From contig NZ_JBNPMC010000003.1 of assembly GCF_050313795.1 (NCBI RefSeq), forward strand, positions 1 to 64,000: a stretch of 64,000 nt of DNA. The letters are read 5' to 3'. The stretch comes from CAMBRQ01 sp945870325. Its GTDB lineage: Bacteria > Bacillota > Clostridia > Lachnospirales > Lachnospiraceae. Of this stretch, positions 14,184 to 23,708 are shown piece after piece (within the stretch, counting starts at the first letter, position 1; each line of letters starts with the position of its first letter). The notes below the pieces were generated by a model. That model was not told the DNA's origin, ran no database searches, and was given only the letters and a program-made list of their open reading frames with translations. The position numbers and the translations under genes are program-made.

Positions 14184-17027
14184 ATGACACAGAGAAAAGG
14201 CAACAAACAATTTATTAAAATACGAGGTGCCAACGAGCACAATCTCAAAAATATAGATCTGGATATCCCCAGAGATGAATTGGTAGTACTGACCGGATTA
14301 AGTGGTTCGGGAAAATCATCGCTGGCTTTTGACACCATCTACGCAGAAGGACAGCGAAGATATATGGAATCCCTTTCTTCCTATGCCAGACAGTTTCTGG
14401 GACAGATGGAGAAGCCAGATGTGGAAAGCATTGAAGGATTATCTCCGGCAATCTCTATTGACCAGAAATCTACGAACCGGAATCCTCGTTCTACCGTAGG
14501 AACAGTAACGGAGATCTATGATTATTTTCGGCTTTTATATGCCAGAATCGGTATTCCTCATTGCCCGAAGTGTGGCAAGGAGATTAAGAAGCAGACGGTA
14601 GACCAGATGGTAGACCAGATCATGGAATTGCCAGAGCGGACTAAGATCCAGCTGCTGGCGCCGGTCGTACGCGGCAGAAAAGGAACCCATGCGAAATTAT
14701 TTGACCGGGCGAAGAAGAGCGGATATGTTCGCGTTCGCGTAGATGGCAATCTCTATGAACTGTCAGAAGAGATTGCGCTAGATAAAAATATTAAGCACAA
14801 TATTGAGATTATTGTAGACCGACTGGTCGTGAAAGAGGGAATCGAACAGCGTCTGACGGATTCGATTGAGAATGTTCTGGCATTGGCGGAAGGCTTGCTG
14901 ATTGTCGATGTAATCGGTGGAGAACCGATTAATTTTAGTCAGAGTTTTTCTTGCCCGGATTGTGGAATCAGTATTGAGGAGATAGAGCCTAGAAGTTTCT
15001 CTTTCAATAATCCATTTGGAGCCTGTCCGGAATGTTTCGGACTGGGATATAAGATGGAATTTGATGAGGATCTGATGATTCCGGATAAGAGATTAAGCAT
15101 TATGGAAGGCGCGATTACTGTTATGGGATGGCAGTCCTGCAACGATAAGAAGAGTTTTACTTATGCGATTCTGGATGCTTTGAGCAAAGAATATCATTTC
15201 TCACTGGATACGCCTTTCAAGGATTATCCGAAAGAGATCCATGATGTTCTGATCCATGGAACGAATGGGAAAGAAGTAAGAGTCCATTACCGCGGACAGC
15301 GTGGAGAGGGCGTATATGATGTGGCATTTGAGGGATTGATCCGTAATGTGGAGCGTCGCTATCGCGAGACGGGTTCTGAGACTTCTAAAGCAGAATATGA
15401 GGAGTTCATGCGGATTACTCCATGTCATGAGTGTGGAGGGCAGAGATTGAAGCCGGCTGCACTGGCAGTTACGGTTGGCGATAAGAATATTGCGGAACTG
15501 ACAGCCTTGTCTATCGAACGCCTGCAGGGATTCTTGAATCAGTTGCAGTTGAACCAGCAGCAGATCCTGATCGGTGGGCAGATTCTGAAGGAGATCAATG
15601 CCCGTATCCAGTTTTTGATGGATGTTGGTTTGGATTATCTGACGCTTGCCCGTGCAACGGGAAGTCTGTCTGGCGGAGAGGCGCAGAGAATCCGTCTGGC
15701 AACTCAGATTGGATCTGGGCTGGTAGGGGTTGCGTACATTTTGGACGAGCCAAGTATAGGGCTGCATCAAAGAGATAATGATAAATTATTAGGCACGCTG
15801 AAGCATCTGAGAGATCTGGGTAATTCCGTTATTGTGGTCGAGCATGATGAAGATACCATGCTGGAGGCAGATTATATTGTGGATATCGGTCCGGGAGCCG
15901 GTGAACATGGTGGAGAAGTGGTGGCACAGGGGAATGCAAAAGAGATTATGAAGAATAAGAATTCCATTACCGGTGCATACCTAAGTGGAAGGGTGAAGAT
16001 CCCGGTGCCGGAAAAGCGTGAGGCACCAACAGGCTGGCTGAAGGTAATTGGAGCCCAGGAGAATAATCTGAAGAACATAGATGTGGAATTCCCTCTCGGT
16101 GTGATGACCTGTGTAACGGGAGTATCAGGATCCGGTAAGAGTTCACTTGTCAATGAAATCTTGTATAAGCGTCTGGCAAGGGAACTGAATCGCGCAAGAA
16201 CCATTCCGGGCAAGCATAAGGATATCCAGGGGATAGATCAGTTGGATAAAGTAATCAATATCGACCAGTCACCGATCGGGCGTACGCCCAGATCCAATCC
16301 AGCGACTTATACGGGAGTTTTTGATCTGATCCGTGATCTTTTTGCTGCAACTGCAGATGCCAAGGCAAGAGGATATAAGAAGGGAAGATTCAGTTTCAAT
16401 GTCAAAGGCGGAAGATGTGAAGCCTGCAGTGGTGACGGAATCCTTAAGATTGAGATGCATTTCCTGCCGGACGTCTATGTGCCTTGTGAAGTCTGTGGTG
16501 GAAAACGTTATAATCGTGAGACGTTGGAGGTAAAATATAAAGGAAAGAGTATCTACGATGTCCTGGATATGACTGTAGAAGAAGCATTACATTTCTTCGA
16601 AAATGTACCAAGCATCCGCAGGAAGATGGAGACCTTGTATGATGTGGGGCTTTCCTATATCCGTCTTGACCAGCCGTCTACGACTCTCTCAGGAGGAGAG
16701 GCACAGAGGATTAAGCTTGCGACAGAATTAAGCAAGAGAAGTACCGGAAAGACAATCTATATACTGGATGAGCCTACGACAGGCTTGCATTTTGCAGATG
16801 TTCATAAGTTGACAGAGATACTTCGCAGACTTTCTTCGGATGGCAATACGGTAATTGTAATTGAGCATAATCTGGATGTGATTAAGACGGCGGATTATAT
16901 TATAGATATCGGTCCGGAAGGCGGAGATAAGGGAGGTACGGTGATTGCAAAGGGAACTCCGGAGGAGGTTGCATGTAATCCGGTGTCCTATACGGGCAAA
17001 TATATTGACGTTATTCTGAAAAAGTAG
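14184..17027 (+). CDS. uvrA: Excinuclease ABC subunit A
   Basis: UvrA, 947 aa, the DNA-damage sensor ATPase of nucleotide excision repair. Two ABC-type ATPase modules are visible. The first has Walker A 'GLSGSGKSSLAF' near residue 38 and signature 'GSLSGGEAQRI'; the second has 'GVSGSGKSSLV' near 650 and 'TTLSGGEAQRI'. Zinc-binding CxxC pairs lie in the first insertion ('CPKCG', 'CPDCG', 'CPECFG') and the second ('CEACSG', 'CEVCGG'). Length is normal for the family. It forms an operon with uvrB upstream, the common Firmicutes order. No SOS (LexA) box was recognised upstream of either gene. Confidence 0.97.
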   Translation: MTQRKGNKQFIKIRGANEHNLKNIDLDIPRDELVVLTGLSGSGKSSLAFDTIYAEGQRRYMESLSSYARQFLGQMEKPDVESIEGLSPAISIDQKSTNRNPRSTVGTVTEIYDYFRLLYARIGIPHCPKCGKEIKKQTVDQMVDQIMELPERTKIQLLAPVVRGRKGTHAKLFDRAKKSGYVRVRVDGNLYELSEEIALDKNIKHNIEIIVDRLVVKEGIEQRLTDSIENVLALAEGLLIVDVIGGEPINFSQSFSCPDCGISIEEIEPRSFSFNNPFGACPECFGLGYKMEFDEDLMIPDKRLSIMEGAITVMGWQSCNDKKSFTYAILDALSKEYHFSLDTPFKDYPKEIHDVLIHGTNGKEVRVHYRGQRGEGVYDVAFEGLIRNVERRYRETGSETSKAEYEEFMRITPCHECGGQRLKPAALAVTVGDKNIAELTALSIERLQGFLNQLQLNQQQILIGGQILKEINARIQFLMDVGLDYLTLARATGSLSGGEAQRIRLATQIGSGLVGVAYILDEPSIGLHQRDNDKLLGTLKHLRDLGNSVIVVEHDEDTMLEADYIVDIGPGAGEHGGEVVAQGNAKEIMKNKNSITGAYLSGRVKIPVPEKREAPTGWLKVIGAQENNLKNIDVEFPLGVMTCVTGVSGSGKSSLVNEILYKRLARELNRARTIPGKHKDIQGIDQLDKVINIDQSPIGRTPRSNPATYTGVFDLIRDLFAATADAKARGYKKGRFSFNVKGGRCEACSGDGILKIEMHFLPDVYVPCEVCGGKRYNRETLEVKYKGKSIYDVLDMTVEEALHFFENVPSIRRKMETLYDVGLSYIRLDQPSTTLSGGEAQRIKLATELSKRSTGKTIYILDEPTTGLHFADVHKLTEILRRLSSDGNTVIVIEHNLDVIKTADYIIDIGPEGGDKGGTVIAKGTPEEVACNPVSYTGKYIDVILKK

Positions 17028-17087
17028 ATGTCACCTGAATGTGCGGAATTTGTCGAGAAGGTTCACAAAGATTTAAGGAAATAGGGG

Positions 17088-17116
17088 TTTCCATTTTAAG
17101 GAAAGTTGATTATAAT
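17088..17116 (+). promoter_or_regulatory. Possible promoter for mreB
   Basis: TATAAT (17111-17116) has a weak -35, TTTCCA, 17 bases upstream. It lies in the 193-base gap between uvrA and mreB and would give a leader of about 100 bases. Confidence 0.4.
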
Positions 17117-17220
17117 GAAACGAGCACGGATCGGTATGTATCAGTACGCATCCGGGCATTCATTATGAAAAAGTGGACGAATGATAATCAGATAGATAGC
17201 ATAATGAAAGGGGAAAAAAG

Positions 17221-18210
17221 ATGTCAGTAGATATTGGAATTGACTTGGGAACTGCCAGTGTCCTGGTCTATGTGAAGGGGAAAGGCGTCATATTGAAGGA
17301 GCCATCTGTGGTTGCTTATGACAGAGATACAAATGCGATAAAGGCGATTGGCGAAGAGGCTCGCCTGATGCTTGGAAGAACACCTGGGAATATCGTGGCT
17401 GTCCGCCCGCTCCGTCAGGGAGTCATCTCGGACTATACGGTGACAGAGAAGATGATCAAGTATTTTGTACAGAAAGCGTTGGGAAAAAGGACATTCAAAA
17501 AACCAAGAATCAGTATCTGTGTGCCAAGCGGAGTCACGGAAGTGGAACGCAAAGCGGTGGAAGAAGCAACCTATGCGGCAGGCGCAAGAGAAGTGAATCT
17601 GATTGAAGAGCCGGTGGCAGCAGCGATAGGTGCAGGAATCGACATCTCGAAGCCCTGTGGCAATATGATTGTGGATATCGGGGGAGGTACTGCGGATATC
17701 GCAGTGATTTCCCTTGGCGGTACGGTGGTGAATTCTTCTATTAAGATTGCGGGAGATGATTTTGATGAAGCCATTGTACGATATATGCGCAAGAAGCATA
17801 ATCTTCTGATCGGTGAGAGAACCGCGGAAGATATTAAGATTAAGATTGGTACAACCTATCCATTGATCGAGGATGAGGCGATCGAAGTAAGAGGAAGGAA
17901 TCTGGTAACAGGTCTTCCGAAGACGGTAACCGTGACTTCGTCTGAGACGGAGGAGGCGTTAAGAGAGCCAACGGGACAGATTGTGGAAGAAGTAATTAAC
18001 GTGCTGGAGAGGACGCCACCGGAGTTATCCGCGGATATTCTGGATCGTGGAATCATGCTGACCGGTGGTGGGGCTATGTTAAGAGGTCTGGAAGAACTGA
18101 TTGAGGAGAAGACAGGGATTAATACCATGACTGCAGATGATCCGATGAAGGTAGTTGCAATCGGTACAGGACAGTTTGTAGAATTAATGAGTGGACGAAG
18201 AGAATTCTAA
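17221..18210 (+). CDS. mreB: Rod-shape actin homologue MreB/Mbl
   Basis: MreB-family protein of 329 aa. It polymerises under the membrane and guides lateral cell-wall synthesis. Actin-fold nucleotide-binding motifs are present: phosphate-1 'IGIDLGTASV' at the start, 'DIGGGTADIAVIS' near residue 157 and 'LTGGGAMLRG' near 280. Length is normal. It is not followed by mreC-mreD, so it may be an Mbl or MreBH paralogue rather than the main MreB; the sequence alone does not settle this. Its stop codon overlaps the ATG of recD2 by one base, so the two are translationally coupled. Confidence 0.93.
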   Translation: MSVDIGIDLGTASVLVYVKGKGVILKEPSVVAYDRDTNAIKAIGEEARLMLGRTPGNIVAVRPLRQGVISDYTVTEKMIKYFVQKALGKRTFKKPRISICVPSGVTEVERKAVEEATYAAGAREVNLIEEPVAAAIGAGIDISKPCGNMIVDIGGGTADIAVISLGGTVVNSSIKIAGDDFDEAIVRYMRKKHNLLIGERTAEDIKIKIGTTYPLIEDEAIEVRGRNLVTGLPKTVTVTSSETEEALREPTGQIVEEVINVLERTPPELSADILDRGIMLTGGGAMLRGLEELIEEKTGINTMTADDPMKVVAIGTGQFVELMSGRREF

Positions 18211-20417
18211 TGGACAGTATTAAAGGATATGTTGAGCATATTGTATATCGGAATGAAGATAATGGGTATACGGTGTTTCACTTGAATAATGATGACGGTG
18301 AAGTGACCTGTGTAGGGAATTTTCACTATATTGAAGAGGGAGAACTGCTGAGACTGGAGGGAGAGTATACAACCCATAAACTGTATGGGCTTCAGTTTAA
18401 GGCAGAGACTTCGGAAGTCTGTGAGCCAGAAGATCTGGTATCGATTGAACGCTACCTGGGATCAGGTGCTGTAAAAGGTGTAGGTGCAGCGCTGGCAGGA
18501 AGGATTGTTAAGAAGTTCAAAGAAGATACCTTCCGGATTATCGAGGAAGAGCCTGAGCGCCTGGCTGAGATCAAAGGAATCAGCGAGCGCAAAGCACGAG
18601 AGATCGCCGTGCAGGTAGAAGAGAAGAAGGATATGCGCCAGGCGATGATCTATCTGCAGAAGTACGGGATATCGACTGCCCTGGCTGCCAGGATATACCA
18701 GCATTACGGGCAGAATGTATACCGTGTTATAGAGGAGAACCCATATCAGCTTGCTGACCATGTGTCAGGAGTTGGTTTTAAGACCGCTGATGAGATCGCA
18801 TCGAAGGTTGGAATCCATACGGATTCTGACTACCGCATTCGCAGCGGTATTTTCTATACTCTTTTACAGAGCGTGAATGATGGGCATGTATATCTGAACC
18901 AGAATGTGCTCCTGAGAAAAGCAAGCGAGCTTCTGGAGGTTGAGATTCGGGATATTGAGAAATATCTGATGGATCTTGCGATGGAGAAGAAGATTGTCAT
19001 GAAGAATGCAGCGGATGGCATGAGGGTTTATTCTTCTCATTACTATTATATGGAGATGAATGTGGCGAAGATGCTGTATGACCTGAATGTGACCTGCGAT
19101 GTGGCAGAAGACAGTCTTGAACGCAGGCTTCATGCCATTGAAGAGAATACAGGGCTGTATCTGGACGAGATGCAGCGGATGGCTGTAATGGAGTCTGTCA
19201 GGCGAGGCGTGATGGTACTGACAGGTGGACCGGGAACCGGAAAGACGACAACCATCAATGCTATGATTCATTTCTTCGAGAGTGAAGGAATGGATATCTA
19301 TCTGGCGGCTCCTACCGGACGGGCCGCAAAGCGGATGACAGAGACCACCGGATATGAGGCACAGACGATCCACCGTCTTCTGGAGGTCAGTGGGAATCCG
19401 GAGGATGACAGTGTGAATGGGTTCCAGCGTAATGAAGAGAATCCTTTGGAAGCAGATGTGATCATTATAGATGAGATGTCCATGGTGGATCTGCCTTTGA
19501 TGTATGCGCTCTTGGGAGCAATCGTACCGGGAACCAGGTTGATCTTGGTGGGAGACCGTAACCAACTGCCGAGTGTGGGACCTGGAAGTGTCCTGAAGGA
19601 TATTATCGATGCACATTGTTTTCCGGTGGTGATGCTGACTAAGATCTTCCGGCAGGCCGGAGAGAGTGATATCGTTGTGAATGCCCATAAGATTAACCGT
19701 GGAGAGGAAGTGGTGCTGGATAATAAGAGCCGGGATTTCTTCTTCTTGAAGAGGCAGGATGCCAACGTGATCATCAGTGTCGTGATTACGCTGATTCAGA
19801 AGAAACTGCCGAAGTATGTGAATGCGAAGCCATATGATATCCAGGTCCTGACTCCTATGAGAAAAGGACTTCTGGGAGTTGAACGCCTGAATCGTATCCT
19901 GCAGGAATATCTGAATCCTGCGGAACCGGGAAAGACGGAAAAAGAGTATGGAGACCGGCTGTTCCGCGAAGGGGATAAGGTCATGCAGATCAAGAATAAT
20001 TATCAGTTAGAGTGGGAAGTCGCAACCAAGTATGGCATGACGATCGACAAGGGACAGGGAATCTTCAATGGTGATATGGGAATCATCAAAGAGATTAATA
20101 CGTATGAAGAGACGGTGATTGTGGAATATGATGAGAAGCGCAGGGTGAAGTATCCGTATGAATTGCTGGATGAACTGGAACTTGCCTATGCGATTACCAT
20201 ACATAAGTCTCAGGGGAGTGAATATCCGGCAGTAGTGATTCCGCTGCTGCAGGGGCCAAGACAGCTGTATCACAGGAATCTGCTGTATACTGCTGTCACA
20301 AGGGCAAGGCATTGCGTAACGCTGGTGGGAAGTGATTCCGTATTCCAGGAGATGATCCGCAATACGAATGAACAGGATCGCAATACAAGCCTTGCAGAAC
20401 GAATCCGGGAATTGTAG
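18210..20417 (+). CDS. recD2: RecD2-type SF1 DNA helicase
   Basis: RecD2, 735 aa, a 5'-3' helicase of the RecD-like family found in bacteria without RecBC and linked to DNA repair and replication-fork stability. The N-terminal OB-like region 'GYVEHIVYRNEDNGYTVF' and helix-hairpin-helix segment ('GSGAVKGVGAALAGRIV') precede the helicase core: Walker A 'TGGPGTGKTTT' near residue 338, 'IIDEMSMVDL', 'VGDRNQLPSVGPG' and the C-terminal 'ITIHKSQGSEYPAVVIPL'. Length and motifs are complete. It overlaps mreB at its start and comF at its end by one base each, giving a tightly coupled run of three genes. Confidence 0.96.
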   Translation: MDSIKGYVEHIVYRNEDNGYTVFHLNNDDGEVTCVGNFHYIEEGELLRLEGEYTTHKLYGLQFKAETSEVCEPEDLVSIERYLGSGAVKGVGAALAGRIVKKFKEDTFRIIEEEPERLAEIKGISERKAREIAVQVEEKKDMRQAMIYLQKYGISTALAARIYQHYGQNVYRVIEENPYQLADHVSGVGFKTADEIASKVGIHTDSDYRIRSGIFYTLLQSVNDGHVYLNQNVLLRKASELLEVEIRDIEKYLMDLAMEKKIVMKNAADGMRVYSSHYYYMEMNVAKMLYDLNVTCDVAEDSLERRLHAIEENTGLYLDEMQRMAVMESVRRGVMVLTGGPGTGKTTTINAMIHFFESEGMDIYLAAPTGRAAKRMTETTGYEAQTIHRLLEVSGNPEDDSVNGFQRNEENPLEADVIIIDEMSMVDLPLMYALLGAIVPGTRLILVGDRNQLPSVGPGSVLKDIIDAHCFPVVMLTKIFRQAGESDIVVNAHKINRGEEVVLDNKSRDFFFLKRQDANVIISVVITLIQKKLPKYVNAKPYDIQVLTPMRKGLLGVERLNRILQEYLNPAEPGKTEKEYGDRLFREGDKVMQIKNNYQLEWEVATKYGMTIDKGQGIFNGDMGIIKEINTYEETVIVEYDEKRRVKYPYELLDELELAYAITIHKSQGSEYPAVVIPLLQGPRQLYHRNLLYTAVTRARHCVTLVGSDSVFQEMIRNTNEQDRNTSLAERIREL

Positions 20418-21169
20418 TGAGAAATTCAAGAAGTCAAAGAAATATCAGAGAGATTTTAACAAGTATATGGAATATTATCAGCGCCTGGCTGTGGCCCGAG
20501 GTGTGTCCGTTCTGCGGCAAGGCTAGCAGTCAGGGAATCTGTACGATATGCAGAAGGAAACTAGAGATGCTCAGAATAAGGGAACCCAGATGTATGCAGT
20601 GTGGCAAGCCTATCCGCCATGTGGAGCAGGAATATTGTCATGACTGTATGCATACCCGGCATCATTATGACCAGGGGCTTAGTCTGTGGCTTCATAAGGC
20701 GCCTGTCAGCACATCGATCTATCAGTTCAAATATCACAATCAAAGAAGATATGGAATTCATTATACCGAGGAATTAATCTGCTGTTATGGTCATATGATA
20801 AAAAGATGGAATCCAGATCTTATCATTCCGATTCCCCTTCATAAAAAGCGCAGGAAGAAGAGAGGTTATAATCAGGCAGAAATTGTAAGCCGAGAACTGG
20901 GAAGAAGATTGCAGATACCGGTGGATGAAAAGAGTCTGGTTCGAAGGATTGCTACCAGTCCCCAGAAGATATTGAGCCATAGCGAGAGAAAGAAGAATCT
21001 GCGGAAGGCATTTGCTTTGAAGTGGGCAGTATATCCTGCTTCTACAGTGCTTCTGATTGATGATATCTATACAACAGGGAATACGATTGACGCGGCGGCA
21101 GAAGTGTTGAAACAGAACGGGGTGGAAAAAGTTTATTTTTTAACTATAAGTATTGGACAAGGGTACTGA
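20417..21169 (+). CDS. comF: ComF-family phosphoribosyltransferase-like protein
   Basis: ComF homologue, 250 aa. The N-terminal half has Cys pairs typical of the ComF zinc finger ('CPFCGKASSQGICTICRR', 'CMQCGKP', 'CHDCMH'). The C-terminal half has a phosphoribosyltransferase fold ending in the PRPP-loop motif 'VLLIDDIYTTGNT'. In naturally competent bacteria ComF helps move single-stranded DNA inward; outside competence its role is unclear. The GTG start overlaps the recD2 stop by one base. No other competence genes are in the window. A promoter for the downstream genes begins inside its last codons. Confidence 0.9.
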   Translation: MRNSRSQRNIREILTSIWNIISAWLWPEVCPFCGKASSQGICTICRRKLEMLRIREPRCMQCGKPIRHVEQEYCHDCMHTRHHYDQGLSLWLHKAPVSTSIYQFKYHNQRRYGIHYTEELICCYGHMIKRWNPDLIIPIPLHKKRRKKRGYNQAEIVSRELGRRLQIPVDEKSLVRRIATSPQKILSHSERKKNLRKAFALKWAVYPASTVLLIDDIYTTGNTIDAAAEVLKQNGVEKVYFLTISIGQGY

Positions 21170-21182
21170 TATTTGTTATACT
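21153..21182 (+). promoter_or_regulatory. Promoter for the cdaA-cdaR gene group
   Basis: TTGGAC (21153-21158), an 18-base spacer and TATACT (21177-21182) with an extended TG. It overlaps the end of comF and precedes a run of five closely packed genes ending with the HPr gene. Confidence 0.65.
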
Positions 21183-21239
21183 AAAAATGATGTTTAATTG
21201 GATAATAAAGCAGAATATTGCAACATTTTGAGGTGGATT

Positions 21240-21635
21240 ATGTTAGATGAAAAAAAGGTAAAACTCATGACCCGTCTTGCTTTCTACGAACAGACACAGG
21301 GAAAGGAAGATTTTAAGATCAGTGCATACTACCGTAAGGATTATGCGAGTTTCCATACGATATGCTCGGTTCTTTGGGTTACTGTGGGATATATATGTAT
21401 TGTGGGAATGCTGGTATTGGCAGGATTGGAAGAACTGCTTGAGAATATGTCCAATGGGCTGATATTGATGCTGGCAGCCATGTTTCTGTTAGGCTATATT
21501 TCACTGGTTATTATCTATGCACTTATTTCCAGCCATGTGTATAATCAGAAGCATAAGGATGCGAGACAGCGGGTGAAGAAGTATAACCATAATCTGACAA
21601 GACTACTTAAGATGTATAAAAAGGAGAATAGATAG
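21240..21635 (+). CDS. Small two-helix membrane protein, unknown function
   Basis: Uncharacterised 131-aa protein. It has a soluble N-terminus of about 45 residues, two strongly hydrophobic segments (about 49-70 and 80-103), and a basic C-terminal helix ('DARQRVKKYNHNLTRLLKMYKKENR') likely in the cytoplasm. GAGGTGG lies five bases before the chosen ATG; an in-frame ATG 14 codons earlier has no ribosome-binding site. The stop codon abuts the next ATG directly, so it is coupled to the larger membrane protein and lies in the same transcript as cdaA. I do not recognise the family. Confidence 0.75.
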   Translation: MLDEKKVKLMTRLAFYEQTQGKEDFKISAYYRKDYASFHTICSVLWVTVGYICIVGMLVLAGLEELLENMSNGLILMLAAMFLLGYISLVIIYALISSHVYNQKHKDARQRVKKYNHNLTRLLKMYKKENR

Positions 21636-22790
21636 ATGGATAGTATATATGTACTTCGCGGACGGTTACAGGAATTATATGCCAGGAATTCAAAAGTGTT
21701 CGACAAGGTGTGCCAATTTGTGCTGGCAATGGTGACGTTCTCGGTGATTAACCATAATGTAGGCTTCATGAAAGCAGCGGCTTCGCCGGTAGCAGCATTA
21801 GCATTGGCAGTGATCTGCACGTTTTTGCCTTTGTCATTAACGATTGTGATGGCGACGGTTCTGATTCTGGCTCATATGTTCTCAGTGTCGTTGGGAATAT
21901 TGATCGTGACGGCAGTCATATTCCTGATTATGTATATATTCTATCTGAGGCTCACACCGAAGATGGCACTGATTGTTCTGCTTACACCGATTGCTTTCTT
22001 CCTGAAGATTCCATATGTGATTCCGGTGGTATGCGGCCTGGTTGCAACTCCGATCAGCCTGGTAGCAGTTGCATGCGGAACGATTGTATACTATATGATG
22101 GAGTATGTTAAGAAGGCTTCGGCGAATATTTCGGGGGCTGATGCGAAGAGCATGCTGTCACAGGGAACAGATTATGCAAAGCAGGTGTTCCAGAATAAAG
22201 AGATGTGGATTGTGATTGTAGCGTTTGTCATCTGTCTGTTCGTGGTATATACCCTGCGCAGGACATCTATAGATCATGCATGGAAGGCTGCAATTCTTGC
22301 AGGAGCGGTTGCAGATGTAATCGTGATTGTTGTAGGAGACATGGTTTTAGGAGTACATACTTCTTACGGAGCACTGATTGGAGGAAGTATTGCTTCTATA
22401 CTGGTTGGTTTGGTATTGGAGTTGTTCTTTTTCTCAGTGGATTATGCGAGAAGTGAGAACTTGCAGTATGAAGACGATGAGTATTATTATTATGTGAAGG
22501 CTGTTCCGAAGGTATTTGTTGCGACACCGGAGAAGACAGTAAAGAGGATTAATGAGAGACAGGAGACGGAGATCATAGATACAGAGGCAGTCCGGAGGAA
22601 TTCTGGCGCTGTATCTGTTAAGACACCGGACAAAATGGCGGAGAAGAAAGCTGTAGCACATGGGAGTGAAAAGAGCAGTAGAAAGCGTTCTCCCAAAAAA
22701 GGACCTGTCACAAAGAAACATGATATGAGGGAAGTGGATAAGATGCTTCTCACACAGAGTCTTAGAAAAGATCTTAATCTGAAAGACTAA
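21636..22790 (+). CDS. Multi-spanning membrane protein upstream of cdaA, unknown function
   Basis: Uncharacterised 384-aa integral membrane protein. About seven or eight hydrophobic segments fill residues 28-270. The last roughly 110 residues are a soluble, basic tail with a Tyr/Asp-rich patch ('YEDDEYYYYVKAVPKV'), then Lys/Arg/Ser-rich sequence ending 'MLLTQSLRKDLNLKD'. It starts immediately after the preceding stop codon and ends 33 bases before cdaA, so co-transcription with the c-di-AMP synthase genes is likely. The role could be in envelope or osmotic homeostasis, but that is only association. No family name could be assigned. Confidence 0.75.
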   Translation: MDSIYVLRGRLQELYARNSKVFDKVCQFVLAMVTFSVINHNVGFMKAAASPVAALALAVICTFLPLSLTIVMATVLILAHMFSVSLGILIVTAVIFLIMYIFYLRLTPKMALIVLLTPIAFFLKIPYVIPVVCGLVATPISLVAVACGTIVYYMMEYVKKASANISGADAKSMLSQGTDYAKQVFQNKEMWIVIVAFVICLFVVYTLRRTSIDHAWKAAILAGAVADVIVIVVGDMVLGVHTSYGALIGGSIASILVGLVLELFFFSVDYARSENLQYEDDEYYYYVKAVPKVFVATPEKTVKRINERQETEIIDTEAVRRNSGAVSVKTPDKMAEKKAVAHGSEKSSRKRSPKKGPVTKKHDMREVDKMLLTQSLRKDLNLKD

Positions 22791-22823
22791 GAATAGGATA
22801 AATAAAAAGAAGGAGGTGGAGGA

Positions 22824-23708
22824 ATGGAACAGCAGATTAGCAGATTTGTAGAAAAATACGTATCTGACTGGTATTTTCCGGAGATACGTGTAACGGATGT
22901 GATAGAAGTTTTAATTCTTACTTTTTTGATCTATCAGCTTATGGTATGGATTAAGAACACAAAAGCATGGATGCTGCTTAAGGGAATCATTGTACTTGCT
23001 GTATTCATTCTGATAGCCGCCATATTCAAGATGCATACTATATTGTATATTGCTAAGAATTCGGTTACTGTTATGGCAACAGCAGCGATTGTGGTGTTCC
23101 AGCCGGAACTTCGGCGTGCGTTGGAGAAATTAGGAGAACGGCAGTTTCTGTCTTCCATGGTGCCTTTTGAGACAAACCGTGAGAAAACACGTTTTAGTGA
23201 AGAGACAATGGAAAGTATTATTGAAGCAGCATATGCGATGGGAAAGGTTAAGACAGGAGCATTGATTGTTGTTGAGCAGGCAATACGTCTTACAGAATAT
23301 GAAAGTACTGGGATCCAGATGGATTGTCTTGTGTCCAGCCAGGTTCTGATCAATATATTCGAGCATAATACGCCTCTGCATGATGGAGCGATCATCGTGC
23401 GTGGAGACAGAATTGTATCTGCGACCTGTTATCTTCCATTATCAGATAATATGAACATCAGCAAGGCACTTGGAACCAGACATCGTGCAGCTCTTGGAAT
23501 GAGTGAAGTCAGTGATGCTCTGATTGTTGTGGTTTCAGAAGAGACCGGTGCAGTATCTGTGGCACGAGGCGGACAACTTTATCGCAATATCAGCGAGAAA
23601 GAATTGAGGGAGAAATTAACTGGAATTCAGGATAAAAAGACAGAGACGAATAAGTTAACAGCATTATGGAAAGGAAGGCGTAAGCATGGAAAAAAGACTG
23701 ACAGCTAA
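22824..23708 (+). CDS. cdaA: Diadenylate cyclase CdaA
   Basis: CdaA (DacA), 294 aa, makes the second messenger c-di-AMP from two ATP. Three N-terminal membrane helices lie within about residues 25-92, followed by the DAC domain with the two catalytic motifs: Asp187-Gly188-Ala189 in 'LHDGAIIV' and Arg219-His220-Arg221 in 'GTRHRAALG'. c-di-AMP controls potassium and osmolyte transport and cell-wall homeostasis in Firmicutes. AGGAGGTGGAGG precedes the ATG. The 3' end overlaps cdaR by 23 bases, the usual coupling with its membrane regulator. Confidence 0.97.
   Translation: MEQQISRFVEKYVSDWYFPEIRVTDVIEVLILTFLIYQLMVWIKNTKAWMLLKGIIVLAVFILIAAIFKMHTILYIAKNSVTVMATAAIVVFQPELRRALEKLGERQFLSSMVPFETNREKTRFSEETMESIIEAAYAMGKVKTGALIVVEQAIRLTEYESTGIQMDCLVSSQVLINIFEHNTPLHDGAIIVRGDRIVSATCYLPLSDNMNISKALGTRHRAALGMSEVSDALIVVVSEETGAVSVARGGQLYRNISEKELREKLTGIQDKKTETNKLTALWKGRRKHGKKTDS

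Noticed and set aside
17039..17230. Short + strand frame between uvrA and mreB
   Set aside because: It covers the likely mreB promoter and overlaps the mreB start; no ribosome-binding site and no protein-like pattern.
18864..19688. Open frame of 274 codons on the - strand
   Set aside because: It is antisense to the recD2 helicase core, with His/Leu/Ile-rich composition typical of shadows and no start signal.
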